Assembly (NCBI RefSeq): GCF_947502895.1
Contig: NZ_CANNBM010000001.1
Coordinates: 1,550,001-1,614,000 of the forward strand
Direction: 5' to 3'
DNA length: 64,000 bases
Source of the DNA: an uncultured Sulfitobacter sp.
Lineage (GTDB): Bacteria; Pseudomonadota; Alphaproteobacteria; Rhodobacterales; Rhodobacteraceae
Shown here piece by piece: positions 1 through 9,177 of this stretch. Under the pieces are notes generated by a model. The model searched no databases, was not told where the DNA came from, and saw only the letters and a list, made by a program, of their open reading frames with translations. The position numbers were made by a program, and so were the translations under genes. How positions within the stretch are numbered: position 1 is the first letter of the stretch; every line of letters begins with the position of its first letter.

Positions 1-1730
1 TGGAGGCATGGACCAAAGAAAAAGGCCATAAAATGCCGATGATCCGCGACGTGGACATCAGCTATTACCTGCGGCAGGACAAAAACGGCCTGAACCTCGG
101 CCCGTATGAACGGAACTGTCAGGCCGCATGGGTCACACCGGATGATCCAATGCCAGAGGATTTCTCCTTCCAGCTGTATCCCGATGATCTGGACCGCCTT
201 GAGTTCTATATCGAGGACGCGATGGAGCGGGTGCCCGCCTTGGGCACTGCTGGCGTCGGCCGAAACATCAACGGTCCCATTCCATATGCCCCCGATGGCC
301 TGCCGATGATCGGGCCGATGCCCGGTGTGAAAAACGCCTTTGAAGGCCATTCGTTCACCTTTGGCATCGCGCAGGGCGGTGGCGCTGGCAAAGTGCTGTC
401 CGAATGGATCATGCACGGCGAAACAGAGCTTGATATGTGGGCCGTCGATCCGCGCCGCTACACAGACTATACCGATCATGACCATTGCCTTGCCAAGGCA
501 CTTGAGACCTATGGCCACGAATACGCCATGCATTTCCCGCACCATGAATGGCCCGCAGGACGTGACAAAAAGCTGTCACCAAACCACGCATCGCTACAAG
601 CGGCAGGCGCACAGTTCGGAGCTTACAATGGTTGGGAGCGGGCCAATTGGTTCGCGAAAGATGGCGATGATACCTCCGAGGAAAGTACACAGACCTGGGA
701 CCGGAACGGCCCATGGTCTGTACGGATCAAAGAGGAGGTCGAGGCCGTGCGCGATCATGCGGGCGTTCTGGATATGCCCGGCTTCTCGCGCTACGCGCTG
801 AGCGGTTCAGGTGCTGCGGAATGGCTGCGCGGCCAGACAGCAGGTGCTTTGCCCAAGGTTGGTCGCATGAACCTTGCCTATTTCACCGACAGCCGCGGCC
901 GTATCCTGACCGAGATGACAGTGATCCGCTGGGGCGAGGATGACTTCTGGCTTATGACAGCCGCAGTCGCGCTGTGGCATGATTTCGAGCTACTCAAAAG
1001 CCGGATGCCCAAGGACAGCGCACTTAGCCTGACCGATATCACGCTCGACTGGTCGACCCATATCGTCACAGGCCCCGCATCGCGTGATATTCTGGCTGGC
1101 ATGACCCAAGGCGCAGACCTTAGCGCCACATGGATGTCTGTTCAGGATGCAACCGTTGCAGGCAAGCCCGCCAAACTGTTCCGCGTTTCTTTCGCGGGCG
1201 AGCTGGGCTGGGAGGTCCACACGTCATTCGAGGACAGCCCCGCAATCTACGAGGCGGTCGTCGCCGCAGGCGCAAAACCCTTCGGCATGTACGCGCTCAA
1301 CTCCATGCGGATCGAAAAAGGCTACCGCACGTGGAAGGGCGATCTCTCCACTGACTACACGATGCTAGAGGCAGGACTGGACCGCTGGGTCAAATTCGAC
1401 AAGCCGCAGGATTTCATCGGCAAGGCCGCGCTGACCGCGCAGCGCGATGAAGGGGTGAAAAAGCGTTTCGTAACCATGGTCGTGGATGCAGGCGATCAGG
1501 ATGCCCCCTATATGTCGACGGTCTACCACGGCGACGAAGTGGTGGGCGAGACAACCAGCGGCGACTGGGGCTACCGCGTGAACAAATCCATCGCGCTTGG
1601 CACTGTGCGCGCCGATCTTGCCGTTGCGGGCACTGAATTGCACATCAATATCTTTGGAAAAATGTGCAAGGCAATCGTTCAGGAAGATGCCCCATTGTGG
1701 GATTCGCAAAACGCGCGCATTACCGCCTGA
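1..1730 (+). CDS. Dimethylglycine/sarcosine dehydrogenase-like FAD-GcvT protein (5' end outside window)
   Basis: The frame is open from the window edge, so this is the C-terminal part of a longer gene; the ATG at 33 is probably internal. The remainder holds the end of a DAO-type FAD domain (GGGAGK about residue 117 counted from that ATG), a linker, then an aminomethyltransferase (GcvT) fold. This is the architecture of dimethylglycine and sarcosine dehydrogenases, which remove N-methyl groups from glycine derivatives and load the carbon onto tetrahydrofolate. It is a paralogue of the complete protein at 2747-5191; both carry GWERANWFA in the linker. A homocysteine methyltransferase gene follows after about 100 bases, which supports glycine betaine catabolism. 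Which methylated glycine it uses cannot be read from the sequence. Confidence 0.85.
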   Translation, partial: EAWTKEKGHKMPMIRDVDISYYLRQDKNGLNLGPYERNCQAAWVTPDDPMPEDFSFQLYPDDLDRLEFYIEDAMERVPALGTAGVGRNINGPIPYAPDGLPMIGPMPGVKNAFEGHSFTFGIAQGGGAGKVLSEWIMHGETELDMWAVDPRRYTDYTDHDHCLAKALETYGHEYAMHFPHHEWPAGRDKKLSPNHASLQAAGAQFGAYNGWERANWFAKDGDDTSEESTQTWDRNGPWSVRIKEEVEAVRDHAGVLDMPGFSRYALSGSGAAEWLRGQTAGALPKVGRMNLAYFTDSRGRILTEMTVIRWGEDDFWLMTAAVALWHDFELLKSRMPKDSALSLTDITLDWSTHIVTGPASRDILAGMTQGADLSATWMSVQDATVAGKPAKLFRVSFAGELGWEVHTSFEDSPAIYEAVVAAGAKPFGMYALNSMRIEKGYRTWKGDLSTDYTMLEAGLDRWVKFDKPQDFIGKAALTAQRDEGVKKRFVTMVVDAGDQDAPYMSTVYHGDEVVGETTSGDWGYRVNKSIALGTVRADLAVAGTELHINIFGKMCKAIVQEDAPLWDSQNARITA

Positions 1731-1831
1731 TTACGTTCTCCCGCGTGCGGCGGGGGGACAGGTAATCGCAGATAAACAAGGTCTTGGCCGCAGGTGCTGC
1801 CAAGATCACTGATAAATGGAACAGACATAAA

Positions 1832-2734
1832 ATGGCGGCGATAACACTTTTGGACGGCTCAATCGGGCAGGAACTGGTCAAACGCAGCAGTGGTGCGCCC
1901 ACGCCGCTGTGGTCGACCCGTGTGATGATTGACCAGCCCGAACTGGTCGGTGCTGTCCATGCGGATTATTTTGCCGCAGGCGCAACCGTTGCCACAACCA
2001 ATACCTACGCTGTTCACCGCAACAGGCTGGAGCGGGAACAGATCGAGGATCAGCTTGCTCCATTAATCTTGGCTGCTGTAGAACAGGCCGTGCGCGCGCG
2101 GAACGCCCATGGTGCAGGCCGTATTGCTGGCGCGCTCGGGCCGCTTCTGGCCTCCTACCGCCCCGATCTGAAACCCGATGTTGCACTGGCGGCGGCACGG
2201 TTTTCCGAGAACATCACACTGATGGGCGACCGCGTGGATTTGATCCTCGCTGAAACGGTCTGTTCGCTTCAGGAGGCAGAGGGCATTTTTCAGGGCTATG
2301 CGGCATCGGGCAGTGATAAACCGCTCTGGATCGCTATGTCTGTTGATGACAATGACGGGACCAAACTGCGCTCTGGCGAGCCCCTGTTCGTGATGATGCA
2401 GATGATGATGCACTACCAACCCGCCGCTGTGCTGATCAATTGTTCCAGCCCCGAGGCGATCACCCAAGGTCTGCCCACACTGACCGATTGCGGCGTGCCG
2501 TTTGGTGCCTATGCCAACGGCTTCACCATGATTACCGATGGCTTCAAAGAGGACGCGCCAACCGTCGACGCGCTGAGCGCACGCACCGATCTGACACCAG
2601 AACGCTATGCCGACCATGTGATGGAATGGGTCGGCGCCGGTGCCACTATTGTCGGGGGTTGCTGCGAAGTCGGCCCCGCGCATATTGCTGAAATCGCCCG
2701 CCGCCTGACCGCTGCGGGTCACACAATCGTCTAG
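1832..2734 (+). CDS. Homocysteine S-methyltransferase family protein (probable betaine-homocysteine methyltransferase)
   Basis: The 300-residue protein has the family's N-terminal DGSIGQEL and the C-terminal zinc motif GGCCEVGP, plus a third cysteine in NCSSPEA; together these are the three zinc-binding cysteines that activate homocysteine thiol. Family members move a methyl group from betaine, S-methylmethionine or similar donors to homocysteine, making methionine. The flanking dimethylglycine/sarcosine dehydrogenase-type genes make glycine betaine the likeliest donor: betaine to dimethylglycine here, then to sarcosine and glycine by the neighbours. I chose the ATG at 1832, where homology-like sequence begins, over the in-frame ATG at 1784. 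The next gene starts 12 bases downstream, so they are probably co-transcribed. Donor identity is inferred from context. Confidence 0.85.
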   Translation: MAAITLLDGSIGQELVKRSSGAPTPLWSTRVMIDQPELVGAVHADYFAAGATVATTNTYAVHRNRLEREQIEDQLAPLILAAVEQAVRARNAHGAGRIAGALGPLLASYRPDLKPDVALAAARFSENITLMGDRVDLILAETVCSLQEAEGIFQGYAASGSDKPLWIAMSVDDNDGTKLRSGEPLFVMMQMMMHYQPAAVLINCSSPEAITQGLPTLTDCGVPFGAYANGFTMITDGFKEDAPTVDALSARTDLTPERYADHVMEWVGAGATIVGGCCEVGPAHIAEIARRLTAAGHTIV

Positions 2735-2746
2735 AAAGGTCTAACC

Positions 2747-5191
2747 ATGGCTGATGTTCCCTCCCACGCTCGCGTTGTCATTATCGGTGGCGGTGTTATC
2801 GGTTGTTCAGTGGCCTACCATCTCACCAAACTGGGCTGGAAAGATGTGGTGCTGCTGGAGCGCAAACAGCTTACCTCGGGTACCACATGGCATGCCGCTG
2901 GTCTGATTGCACAGCTTCGCGCAACGGCGAACATGACCAAACTCGCAAAATACTCCCAAGAGCTCTATGGCAATCTGGAGGCGGAGACAGGCGTCGCCAC
3001 AGGCTTCAAACGCTGCGGCTCCATCACTGTGGCCCTTACCGAAGAGCGCCGTGAAGAGATTTTCCGCCAAGCGGCCATGGCCCGCGCATTCGGTGTAGAT
3101 GTTGAGGAGATTTCGCCAAAGGAAGTGCAGGAACGCTATGCGCATCTGAATATCGAAGGGGTAACTGGCGGTGTTTACCTTGACAAGGACGGGCAGGGCG
3201 ATCCGGCAAATATTGCACTCGCACTGGCCAAAGGCGCGCGGCAGGGCGGGGCGAAAGTGATCGAGCGGACAGCCGTTACAGGCATCGCGCGTCAGGGCCG
3301 CCGCGTCACTGGTGTCGATTGGCAAAACGGCGATGAGACAGGCCATATCACCGCCGATATGATCGTGAATTGCGGCGGCATGTGGGGTCACGCTTTGGGC
3401 CGTATGGCAGGCGTAAACGTACCACTGCATGCCTGCGAACACTTCTACATCGTAACCGAGGCTATCCCCGGCCTGACCCAATTGCCCGTGCTGCGCGTGC
3501 CCGATGAATGTGCCTACTACAAAGAGGACGCGGGCAAGATGCTGTTGGGCGCGTTCGAGCCGAACGCCAAGCCTTGGGCGATGGACGGTATCCCAGCCGA
3601 TTTCGAGTTCGATCAACTTCCCGAAGATTTCGACCACTTCGAGCCGATCCTCGAGGCCGCCGTCGAGAGGATGCCAATGCTCGCCGAGGCGGGCATACAC
3701 ACCTTCTTCAACGGTCCTGAGTCCTTTACGCCCGATGATGCCTACCATCTGGGCCTCGCCCCCGAGATGGACAATGTCTGGGTCGCGGCGGGCTTTAACT
3801 CCATTGGCATCCAGTCGGCGGGCGGTGCTGGCATGGCGCTCAGCCAGTGGATGGATGCGGGCGAAAAGCCGTTCGATCTGGGCGATGTGGACATTTCCCG
3901 CATGCAGCCGTTTCAGGGCAACAAAACCTATTTGTTCGAGCGCAGCAAGGAAACGCTGGGCCTTCTCTACGCCGATCACTTCCCCTTCCGCCAAAAGGCC
4001 ACGGCGCGTGGAATACGCCGTACACCCTTCCACCATCACTTGATGGAACGCGGCGCCGTCATGGGCGAGCTTGCAGGTTGGGAGCGCGCCAACTGGTTCG
4101 CCCGCGAAGGGCAGGAGCGCGAATACCAGTACAGCTGGCAGCGCCAGAACTTCTTTGAGAACATACGCGAAGAACACATGGCCGTGCGCCAGAATGTCGG
4201 TCTTTACGATATGTCGTCCTTTGGCAAAATCCGTGTCGAAGGCCGCGATGCCGAAGCCTTTCTGAACTACATTGGCGGCGGTGACTATACGGTACCGAAT
4301 GGTAAGATTGTCTATACACAGTTCCTCAACCGAAGCGGTGGGATCGAAGCAGATGTGACCGTCACCCGCCTGTCTGAATACGCCTATCTGGTCGTCACAC
4401 CCGCCGCCACGCGTCTGGCAGACGAAACGTGGATGCGCCGCAATCAGGGCGATTTCGATGTGGTCATTACCGATGTGACAGCAGGCGAAGGCGTGCTGGC
4501 CGTTATGGGCCCCCGCTCGCGTGAACTGTTGCAAGCCGTCTCACCCAATGACTTCACCAATGCAGTTAATCCGTTCGGCACGGCCCAGGAAATCGAGATC
4601 GGAATGGGGCTGGCCCGTGTGCACCGTGTCACCTACGTGGGGGAACTGGGCTGGGAGGTCTATGTAAGCGCGGATCAGGCGGGCCATGTGTTCGAAACAC
4701 TTGCCGAAGCAGGGCAGGACTTTGGAATGCGCTTGTGCGGCATGCATATGATGGACAGCTGCCGCATCGAAAAAGGTTTCCGCCACTTCGGGCATGACAT
4801 CACCTCAGAGGATCACGTGCTTGAGGCGGGCTTGGGCTTTGCCGTGAAAACAACCAAGCCCGACTTTATCGGGCGCGAGGCCGTGCTGGACAAGAAAGAA
4901 GCAGGTCTCGATATGCGGATGCTGCAATTCAAGCTCACGGACCCCGAGCCGCTGCTCTATCATAACGAACCGATTGTGCGCGACGGCGAGATCGTCGGCT
5001 ATCTCAGCTCAGGCTCTTACGGGCATCATCTTGGCGGTGCGATGGGCCTCGGCTATGTGCCGTGCAAAGGCGAGAAACCCGCCGATGTGCTGGCCTCCAC
5101 TTACGAGATCGACGTGATGGGCACACGTGTCCGTGCCGAGGCTTCGCTAAAGCCCATGTATGATCCTGCCTCCGAGCGGGTGAAGGTGTAA
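2747..5191 (+). CDS. Dimethylglycine/sarcosine dehydrogenase-like FAD-GcvT protein
   Basis: This 814-residue protein is full length for the family. It begins with a Rossmann FAD motif (IIGGGVIGCS, about residues 12-21), followed by SGTTWHAAG, where family members usually carry the histidine involved in covalent flavin attachment. An FAO_M-type linker and a C-terminal GcvT domain complete the fold. Such enzymes oxidise an N-methyl group of dimethylglycine or sarcosine and transfer it to tetrahydrofolate as methylene-THF. AAAGG lies 8-9 bases before the ATG. It closes a three-gene run with the methyltransferase and the truncated paralogue upstream. Assignment to dimethylglycine or to sarcosine is not possible from sequence alone. 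Confidence 0.88.
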   Translation: MADVPSHARVVIIGGGVIGCSVAYHLTKLGWKDVVLLERKQLTSGTTWHAAGLIAQLRATANMTKLAKYSQELYGNLEAETGVATGFKRCGSITVALTEERREEIFRQAAMARAFGVDVEEISPKEVQERYAHLNIEGVTGGVYLDKDGQGDPANIALALAKGARQGGAKVIERTAVTGIARQGRRVTGVDWQNGDETGHITADMIVNCGGMWGHALGRMAGVNVPLHACEHFYIVTEAIPGLTQLPVLRVPDECAYYKEDAGKMLLGAFEPNAKPWAMDGIPADFEFDQLPEDFDHFEPILEAAVERMPMLAEAGIHTFFNGPESFTPDDAYHLGLAPEMDNVWVAAGFNSIGIQSAGGAGMALSQWMDAGEKPFDLGDVDISRMQPFQGNKTYLFERSKETLGLLYADHFPFRQKATARGIRRTPFHHHLMERGAVMGELAGWERANWFAREGQEREYQYSWQRQNFFENIREEHMAVRQNVGLYDMSSFGKIRVEGRDAEAFLNYIGGGDYTVPNGKIVYTQFLNRSGGIEADVTVTRLSEYAYLVVTPAATRLADETWMRRNQGDFDVVITDVTAGEGVLAVMGPRSRELLQAVSPNDFTNAVNPFGTAQEIEIGMGLARVHRVTYVGELGWEVYVSADQAGHVFETLAEAGQDFGMRLCGMHMMDSCRIEKGFRHFGHDITSEDHVLEAGLGFAVKTTKPDFIGREAVLDKKEAGLDMRMLQFKLTDPEPLLYHNEPIVRDGEIVGYLSSGSYGHHLGGAMGLGYVPCKGEKPADVLASTYEIDVMGTRVRAEASLKPMYDPASERVKV

Positions 5192-5224
5192 CGGGTACAA
5201 TCTAACTCTTTCCCTTGCCCCTCT

Positions 5225-5250
5225 CCTTGCCCTAACGCTATCGGGCAAGG
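5225..5250 (+). promoter_or_regulatory. Hairpin covering the rarD ribosome binding site
   Basis: CCTTGCCC (5225-5232) pairs perfectly with GGGCAAGG (5243-5250), with a ten-base loop. The right arm includes the AAGG of the AAGGAG Shine-Dalgarno sequence that serves the ATG at 5259. A second CTTGCCC just upstream (5214-5220) could compete for the same arm. It could end the upstream transcript or limit rarD translation; no U-run follows, which argues against a simple intrinsic terminator. Confidence 0.45.
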
Positions 5251-5258
5251 AGATCGTT

Positions 5259-6188
5259 ATGCGCACACCCAATAGCACCACGCCGAACACGGATCAGGAC
5301 ACGCCCCAAGGCCTGTTTTTTGCCGGAGGTGCCTATGTGCTTTGGGGGTTTCTGCCGCTCTATATGAAACTGCTCAGCCATATCCCCGTGGCCGAGGTGA
5401 TTGCACACCGCGTTATCTGGTCGGTGCCGATAGCGGCTGTTGTCCTGATCCTGCTTGGCCGCACAGCGACCCTGCGCGAGGCGTTTCGCAATCCGCGGAT
5501 GCTGGCGATGGGTTGTGTGACTGCGGCACTCATCTCGCTTAACTGGGGCATTTATGTCTACGCGATTGTTACCGACCGCGCGCTGGACGCCGCGATCGGC
5601 TACTACATCAACCCGCTGTTTAGTGTTTTTCTGGCCGCCGTGCTGCTGCGTGAACGGCTTGCTGGGGCACAATGGGTCGCGGTGGCAATTGTATCAGTCG
5701 CGGTTCTGGTGCTGATAGTAGATGCCGAGGAAACGCCGTGGCTCGCCTTCGGGATGATGCTCACATGGGGGTTCTATGCCCTCGCGAAAAAAAGCCTGCC
5801 AATCGGACCGAACCAAGGGTTCTTGATGGAAGTGCTGCTGCTCCTGCCCCCCGCGCTTGGGTATGCCATCTATATGGGGGCCACGGGCGGCGCAAAGTTC
5901 TTGGGCGGCAACAGTGTGGACACGTGGTTGTTGCTGGGCTGCGGCCTTGTCACGGCAGTGCCGCTGCTGTGTTACGCAAACGGTGCCAAGCTGCTGCGCC
6001 TCTCGACCATCGGCATCCTGCAATACATTGCGCCGACGATGATAATGCTCAACGCGGTTTTCATCTTCGGCGAGCCGTTTGGCCGTGCGCGTGCCATCGC
6101 CCTGCCACTGATCTGGCTTGCGTTGATTATTTACACTCTATCAATGGTGCGCCAGATGCGCGCCAAACAGGCGCTAGCTCAAGGCTGA
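5259..6188 (+). CDS. rarD: RarD-like EamA-family permease
   Basis: The 309-residue protein is strongly hydrophobic with about ten predicted membrane segments, and has the RarD signature near the start (YVLWGFLPLYMKLL) and the conserved IAHRVIWS. RarD proteins belong to the drug/metabolite transporter superfamily and sit in the inner membrane; their substrate is generally unknown. A good AAGGAG lies 6 bases before the ATG, inside a hairpin. The last 15 bases overlap the convergent NTF2-like gene on the other strand. The family call is firm; the physiological role is not. Confidence 0.85.
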   Translation: MRTPNSTTPNTDQDTPQGLFFAGGAYVLWGFLPLYMKLLSHIPVAEVIAHRVIWSVPIAAVVLILLGRTATLREAFRNPRMLAMGCVTAALISLNWGIYVYAIVTDRALDAAIGYYINPLFSVFLAAVLLRERLAGAQWVAVAIVSVAVLVLIVDAEETPWLAFGMMLTWGFYALAKKSLPIGPNQGFLMEVLLLLPPALGYAIYMGATGGAKFLGGNSVDTWLLLGCGLVTAVPLLCYANGAKLLRLSTIGILQYIAPTMIMLNAVFIFGEPFGRARAIALPLIWLALIIYTLSMVRQMRAKQALAQG

Positions 6189-6584
6189 TTTGTGCTTCAT
6201 GAACGACGGGTCTTTTGCAACACGCTCGTTCATGGCTGCGCGCAAGGCACCAATGGTTTTGTAAGGGCGCATCACAACCTCAAAGGTCTGCATCAACCCC
6301 TCATCATTGAGCGTGATCAGATCGACCCCAACACAATCCAGTCCCTCGACCTTGCATTGGAATTCAAGCGCCCAGTCGTTGCCTGTTCCCATCACGCGGC
6401 GGTACTCGAAATCGGTGAATACCTCGTTCACATGACCCAGCACAGCTGCAACCGCGTCGCGGCCATTCCATGTTGCCCAATAGGTAGGGGGCTGAAACTT
6501 GACATCATCTGCCATCAACGCGGGCACGCCGCTGTGCTCATTGGCAAGAACGAGGTCGTGGAACTTCTGTATTGTCGGATGCAT
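6174..6584 (-). CDS. NTF2-like (SnoaL-type) fold protein
   Basis: The 136-residue protein begins MHPTIQKFHDLV and shows the pattern of small NTF2-like/SnoaL-like proteins: an N-terminal helix, a W-rich turn (YWATWNGRDAV), and a strand region ending in a conserved-looking EVVMRPYKT. Members are alpha+beta cone-shaped pockets that may bind or isomerise small molecules; no catalytic residue can be assigned. I prefer the ATG at 6584, with AAAGGG 6 bases upstream; an in-frame ATG at 6599 is possible. It overlaps the end of rarD convergently and is divergent from the pseudouridine synthase gene. Confidence 0.65.
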   Translation of the reverse strand: MHPTIQKFHDLVLANEHSGVPALMADDVKFQPPTYWATWNGRDAVAAVLGHVNEVFTDFEYRRVMGTGNDWALEFQCKVEGLDCVGVDLITLNDEGLMQTFEVVMRPYKTIGALRAAMNERVAKDPSFMKHKSALS

Positions 6585-6660
6585 GGCGGGCCCTTTCATT
6601 TGCCCCAGCCTGCCACAGTGCGGGTTGAAAACCCAGCCTCCCCGTGGGAGTGAAGCACGC

Positions 6661-7308
6661 ATGGACGCAACGTACTCTCCCCCGATGGACCCGCTAGAGG
6701 TCCTGCACCTGGATCACGAAGTGATACTGGTCAACAAGCCCGCAGGCCTGCTCTCTGTCCCTGGACGAGGCGAACATCTTGCCGATTGCCTGCTGGCCCG
6801 CGTGCAGGCCGCCTTTGCGGACGCATTGCTCGTGCACCGTCTGGATCGTGACACGTCCGGTGTGATGATATTCGCCATGACACCCTACGCGCAGCGACAT
6901 CTCGGCCTGCAATTTGAAAAGCGGATGACGAAAAAGACCTATGTCGCGCGTGTTTGGGGTGTGCCAGAGGAGAAAAAGGGCACAGTCGATCTGCCGTTGA
7001 TCGTGGATTGGCCAAACCGCCCCCTCCAGATGGTATGCCATGAAACAGGCAAACCCGCCCAGACAGACTGGCGCGTGACAAAAGATGAAGGCTCTACCGC
7101 GCGTCTGCGCCTGACCCCGCACACTGGCCGCAGCCACCAGCTGCGCGTTCATATGCTGAGCCTCGGCCACCCCATACTGGGCGACCCCTTTTACGCCAGC
7201 GGCGACGCGCTGGATTACCCGCGCATGATGCTACACTCCGAAGAGCTGCGGTTCAAACACCCCGATGGCGGCATTACAACCAAAGTACGCAGTAAGGCGC
7301 CATTTTAA
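6661..7308 (+). CDS. RluA-family pseudouridine synthase
   Basis: The 215-residue protein has the RluA-family catalytic motif HRLDRDTSG with its invariant aspartate, the early VNKPAGLLSVPG motif and the C-terminal GRSHQLRVHM. Such enzymes isomerise uridines in 23S rRNA or tRNA; a compact form without an S4 domain resembles E. coli RluA (23S rRNA 746 and tRNA 32) more than RluC or RluD. GGGAG lies about ten bases before the ATG at 6661; longer in-frame starts overlap the divergent gene and lack family similarity. The exact target is inferred from size and domain content only. Confidence 0.82.
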   Translation: MDATYSPPMDPLEVLHLDHEVILVNKPAGLLSVPGRGEHLADCLLARVQAAFADALLVHRLDRDTSGVMIFAMTPYAQRHLGLQFEKRMTKKTYVARVWGVPEEKKGTVDLPLIVDWPNRPLQMVCHETGKPAQTDWRVTKDEGSTARLRLTPHTGRSHQLRVHMLSLGHPILGDPFYASGDALDYPRMMLHSEELRFKHPDGGITTKVRSKAPF

Positions 7309-7337
7309 CGCCGCTGGTGGAGTGGGTTGATGGTACG

Positions 7338-7366
7338 GGATTGAGTTTATAGGAAAAATAAAGAAG
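7338..7366 (+). repeat. Dispersed TGAGTTTA/GGAAAAAT repeat, copy 1 (left arm of inverted pair)
   Basis: TGAGTTTA, two variable bases, then GGAAAAATAAAGAAG. It points in the same direction as the upstream plus-strand gene. It differs from the shorter copies by AAAG instead of GAAG after GGAAAAAT. Confidence 0.7.
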
Positions 7367-7507
7367 AGGGGAGATGGTCCACTCCGTCCGTACTCTCTCA
7401 AGCAGGACGGAGCTTCTTCACTTTTCACGCGGGATAGCTCTCCAGCGATCCGCGCTCCTCAACGCTAACTAAACAGGGTTAAGGGAAGTTTAACGCGCGA
7501 CAGGTCC

Positions 7508-7536
7508 CTTCTTTATTTTTCCTGTAAACTCAATCC
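7508..7536 (-). repeat. Dispersed TGAGTTTA/GGAAAAAT repeat, copy 2 (right arm of inverted pair)
   Basis: Reverse complement of the arm at 7338-7366 with one difference over 29 bases. It lies downstream of, and in the same direction as, the minus-strand aldehyde dehydrogenase gene. Confidence 0.7.
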
Positions 7537-7620
7537 TGTCCTCGCCTCGCGCGCAGGACGCAGAAAATGAAAAGGGCCGCCCGCAGGCAGCCCCTTAAGC
7601 TATACAGTAAATCGGTCAGC

Positions 7621-9048
7621 CTATTCTGCAGCCCAACCAGAGACAGCTTTGACTTCGAGGAACTCCTCAAGACCAAAGACGCCGCCTTCACGACCATTGC
7701 CCGACTGTTTGTAGCCGCCAAAGGGCGAGCCCTGTGCGAAGCCTTGGCCGTTTGTCTCGACCATACCCGAACGCAAGCGGCGCGCCACGCGGCGGCGTTT
7801 TTCATCGTCTTCGGTCTGGACATAGTTCGTCAGGCCGTAGGGTGTGTCATTTGCGATGGCGATCGCTTCCTCTTCGGTCTCGAAGGGGATGATCGACAGA
7901 ACAGGGCCAAACACTTCTTCGCGTGCGATGGTCATGTCGTTGTTAACGTCCGCGAATACGGTTGGTTTGACATAGTAACCACGGTTCAGCCCATCCGGGC
8001 GGCCAAGGCCACCTGCAGTCAGGCGCGCCTCTGACATGCCTTTTTCGATCAGACCCTGAATTTTGTTGAACTGCGCTTCGGAAACAACGGGACCGATATG
8101 CTTGCCTTCTTCCGATGCGGGGCCAACATGGGTATTGGTCGCCACTTCGGAGGCGGATGCGACAGCTTCGTCGTAGCGTGATTTATGCACCAGCATACGA
8201 GTTGGCGCGTTGCACGATTGTCCCGAGTTCCGGAAACAGCGGATGGCACCTTGTTTGGCTGCTTTTGGGTCAGCGTCTTCAAAGATGATGTTTGCGCCTT
8301 TGCCACCCAGCTCAAGCGAGACGCGCTTTAGCGTGTCGGCGGCGGCTTTGGAAATCGCGATGCCTGCCCGTGTTGAGCCTGTAAAGCTGACCATATCGAC
8401 TTCGGGATGGGCGGACAGTTGGCTGCCGACACCGGGGCCGTCGCCGTTCACAAGGTTGAACACACCTGCGGGAAAGCCCGCCTCGTGCACGAACTCGGCA
8501 AACAGAACACCTGACAGAGGGGCAATCTCGGACGGCTTGAGGACGACAGTGTTGCCAGTGGCCAGCGCAGGGATCACTTTGAGGATGATCTGGTTCATGG
8601 GCCAGTTCCATGGCGTGATCAGCGCGCAGACGCCGATAGGCTCAAGCAGGGTTTTCTCGGAGGCGGTGAAATCACGCTCAAACGAGAAATCCTTGAATGC
8701 ATTCAGAAAGCCACCGATGTGCCAGCTGCCTGCACCGACCTGTTGTGCACGGCTGAGATTGATGGGCGCGCCCATCTCCATTGACATGGCCTGTGCCATT
8801 TCCTCTTGGCGGGCGTCATAGATCTCGGCCAACTTCTGGATCAGGGCGGTGCGCTCTTCTTTGGAGGTTTGTGACCAGCTGTCAAAGGCTGCACGCGCAG
8901 CCGCAACGGCAGCGTTGGTATCAGCCTCACCCCCGAGGGAGATAACAGCGCATTGCTCTTCGGTGGAGGGGTTGATGACAGCGAAGTCATTTGCAGTGGT
9001 GGGTGCTGTCCACTGGCCGTTAATGTAGAAATTGCGATGCTCAATCAT
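7621..9048 (-). CDS. NAD(P)-dependent aldehyde dehydrogenase
   Basis: The 475-residue protein has the canonical aldehyde dehydrogenase set: PWNWPM and the cofactor lysine in VVLKPSE, SFTGST, the general-base glutamate in LELGGKGANI, and the nucleophilic cysteine in NSGQSCNAPTR (about residue 285). It oxidises an aldehyde to a carboxylate; the substrate is not deducible. The start at 9048 has AGGA eight bases upstream, and an in-frame ATG ten codons earlier lacks such a site. It stands alone, convergent with the pseudouridine synthase gene and divergent from the peroxiredoxin gene. Confidence 0.9.
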   Translation of the reverse strand: MIEHRNFYINGQWTAPTTANDFAVINPSTEEQCAVISLGGEADTNAAVAAARAAFDSWSQTSKEERTALIQKLAEIYDARQEEMAQAMSMEMGAPINLSRAQQVGAGSWHIGGFLNAFKDFSFERDFTASEKTLLEPIGVCALITPWNWPMNQIILKVIPALATGNTVVLKPSEIAPLSGVLFAEFVHEAGFPAGVFNLVNGDGPGVGSQLSAHPEVDMVSFTGSTRAGIAISKAAADTLKRVSLELGGKGANIIFEDADPKAAKQGAIRCFRNSGQSCNAPTRMLVHKSRYDEAVASASEVATNTHVGPASEEGKHIGPVVSEAQFNKIQGLIEKGMSEARLTAGGLGRPDGLNRGYYVKPTVFADVNNDMTIAREEVFGPVLSIIPFETEEEAIAIANDTPYGLTNYVQTEDDEKRRRVARRLRSGMVETNGQGFAQGSPFGGYKQSGNGREGGVFGLEEFLEVKAVSGWAAE

Positions 9049-9177
9049 GGTGGTGATCCTTCTGGCGAAATTTGGCATACTGTGTCACTGCCGCTGGCTG
9101 CCTGCAAGATGGGGATGGAAGTCAGAGAACGAATGATTAAGTAATGTCCAACACCCCGAATAATGGAGAACGGTAAA

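Larger units (their letters stand above)
7309..7620. other. Convergent intergenic region with a 29-bp inverted repeat
   Basis: No gene is supported here. The region lies between two convergent genes. Two 29-base arms, 7338-7366 and 7508-7536, are reverse complements with one mismatch and enclose 141 bases. Each arm contains the repeat described at 9922, 17291 and 41518. Between them is a small hairpin (CTCCGTCC at 7382, GGACGGAG at 7405) that could terminate the upstream gene. Confidence 0.7.

Noticed and set aside
1655..1670. GGAAAAATG resembling the dispersed repeat
   Set aside because: It lies inside the first coding region and matches only the second half of the repeat.
2807..4534. 575-codon minus-strand frame opposite the dehydrogenase gene
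   Set aside because: Shadow of a well-supported gene with no ribosome binding site or domain.
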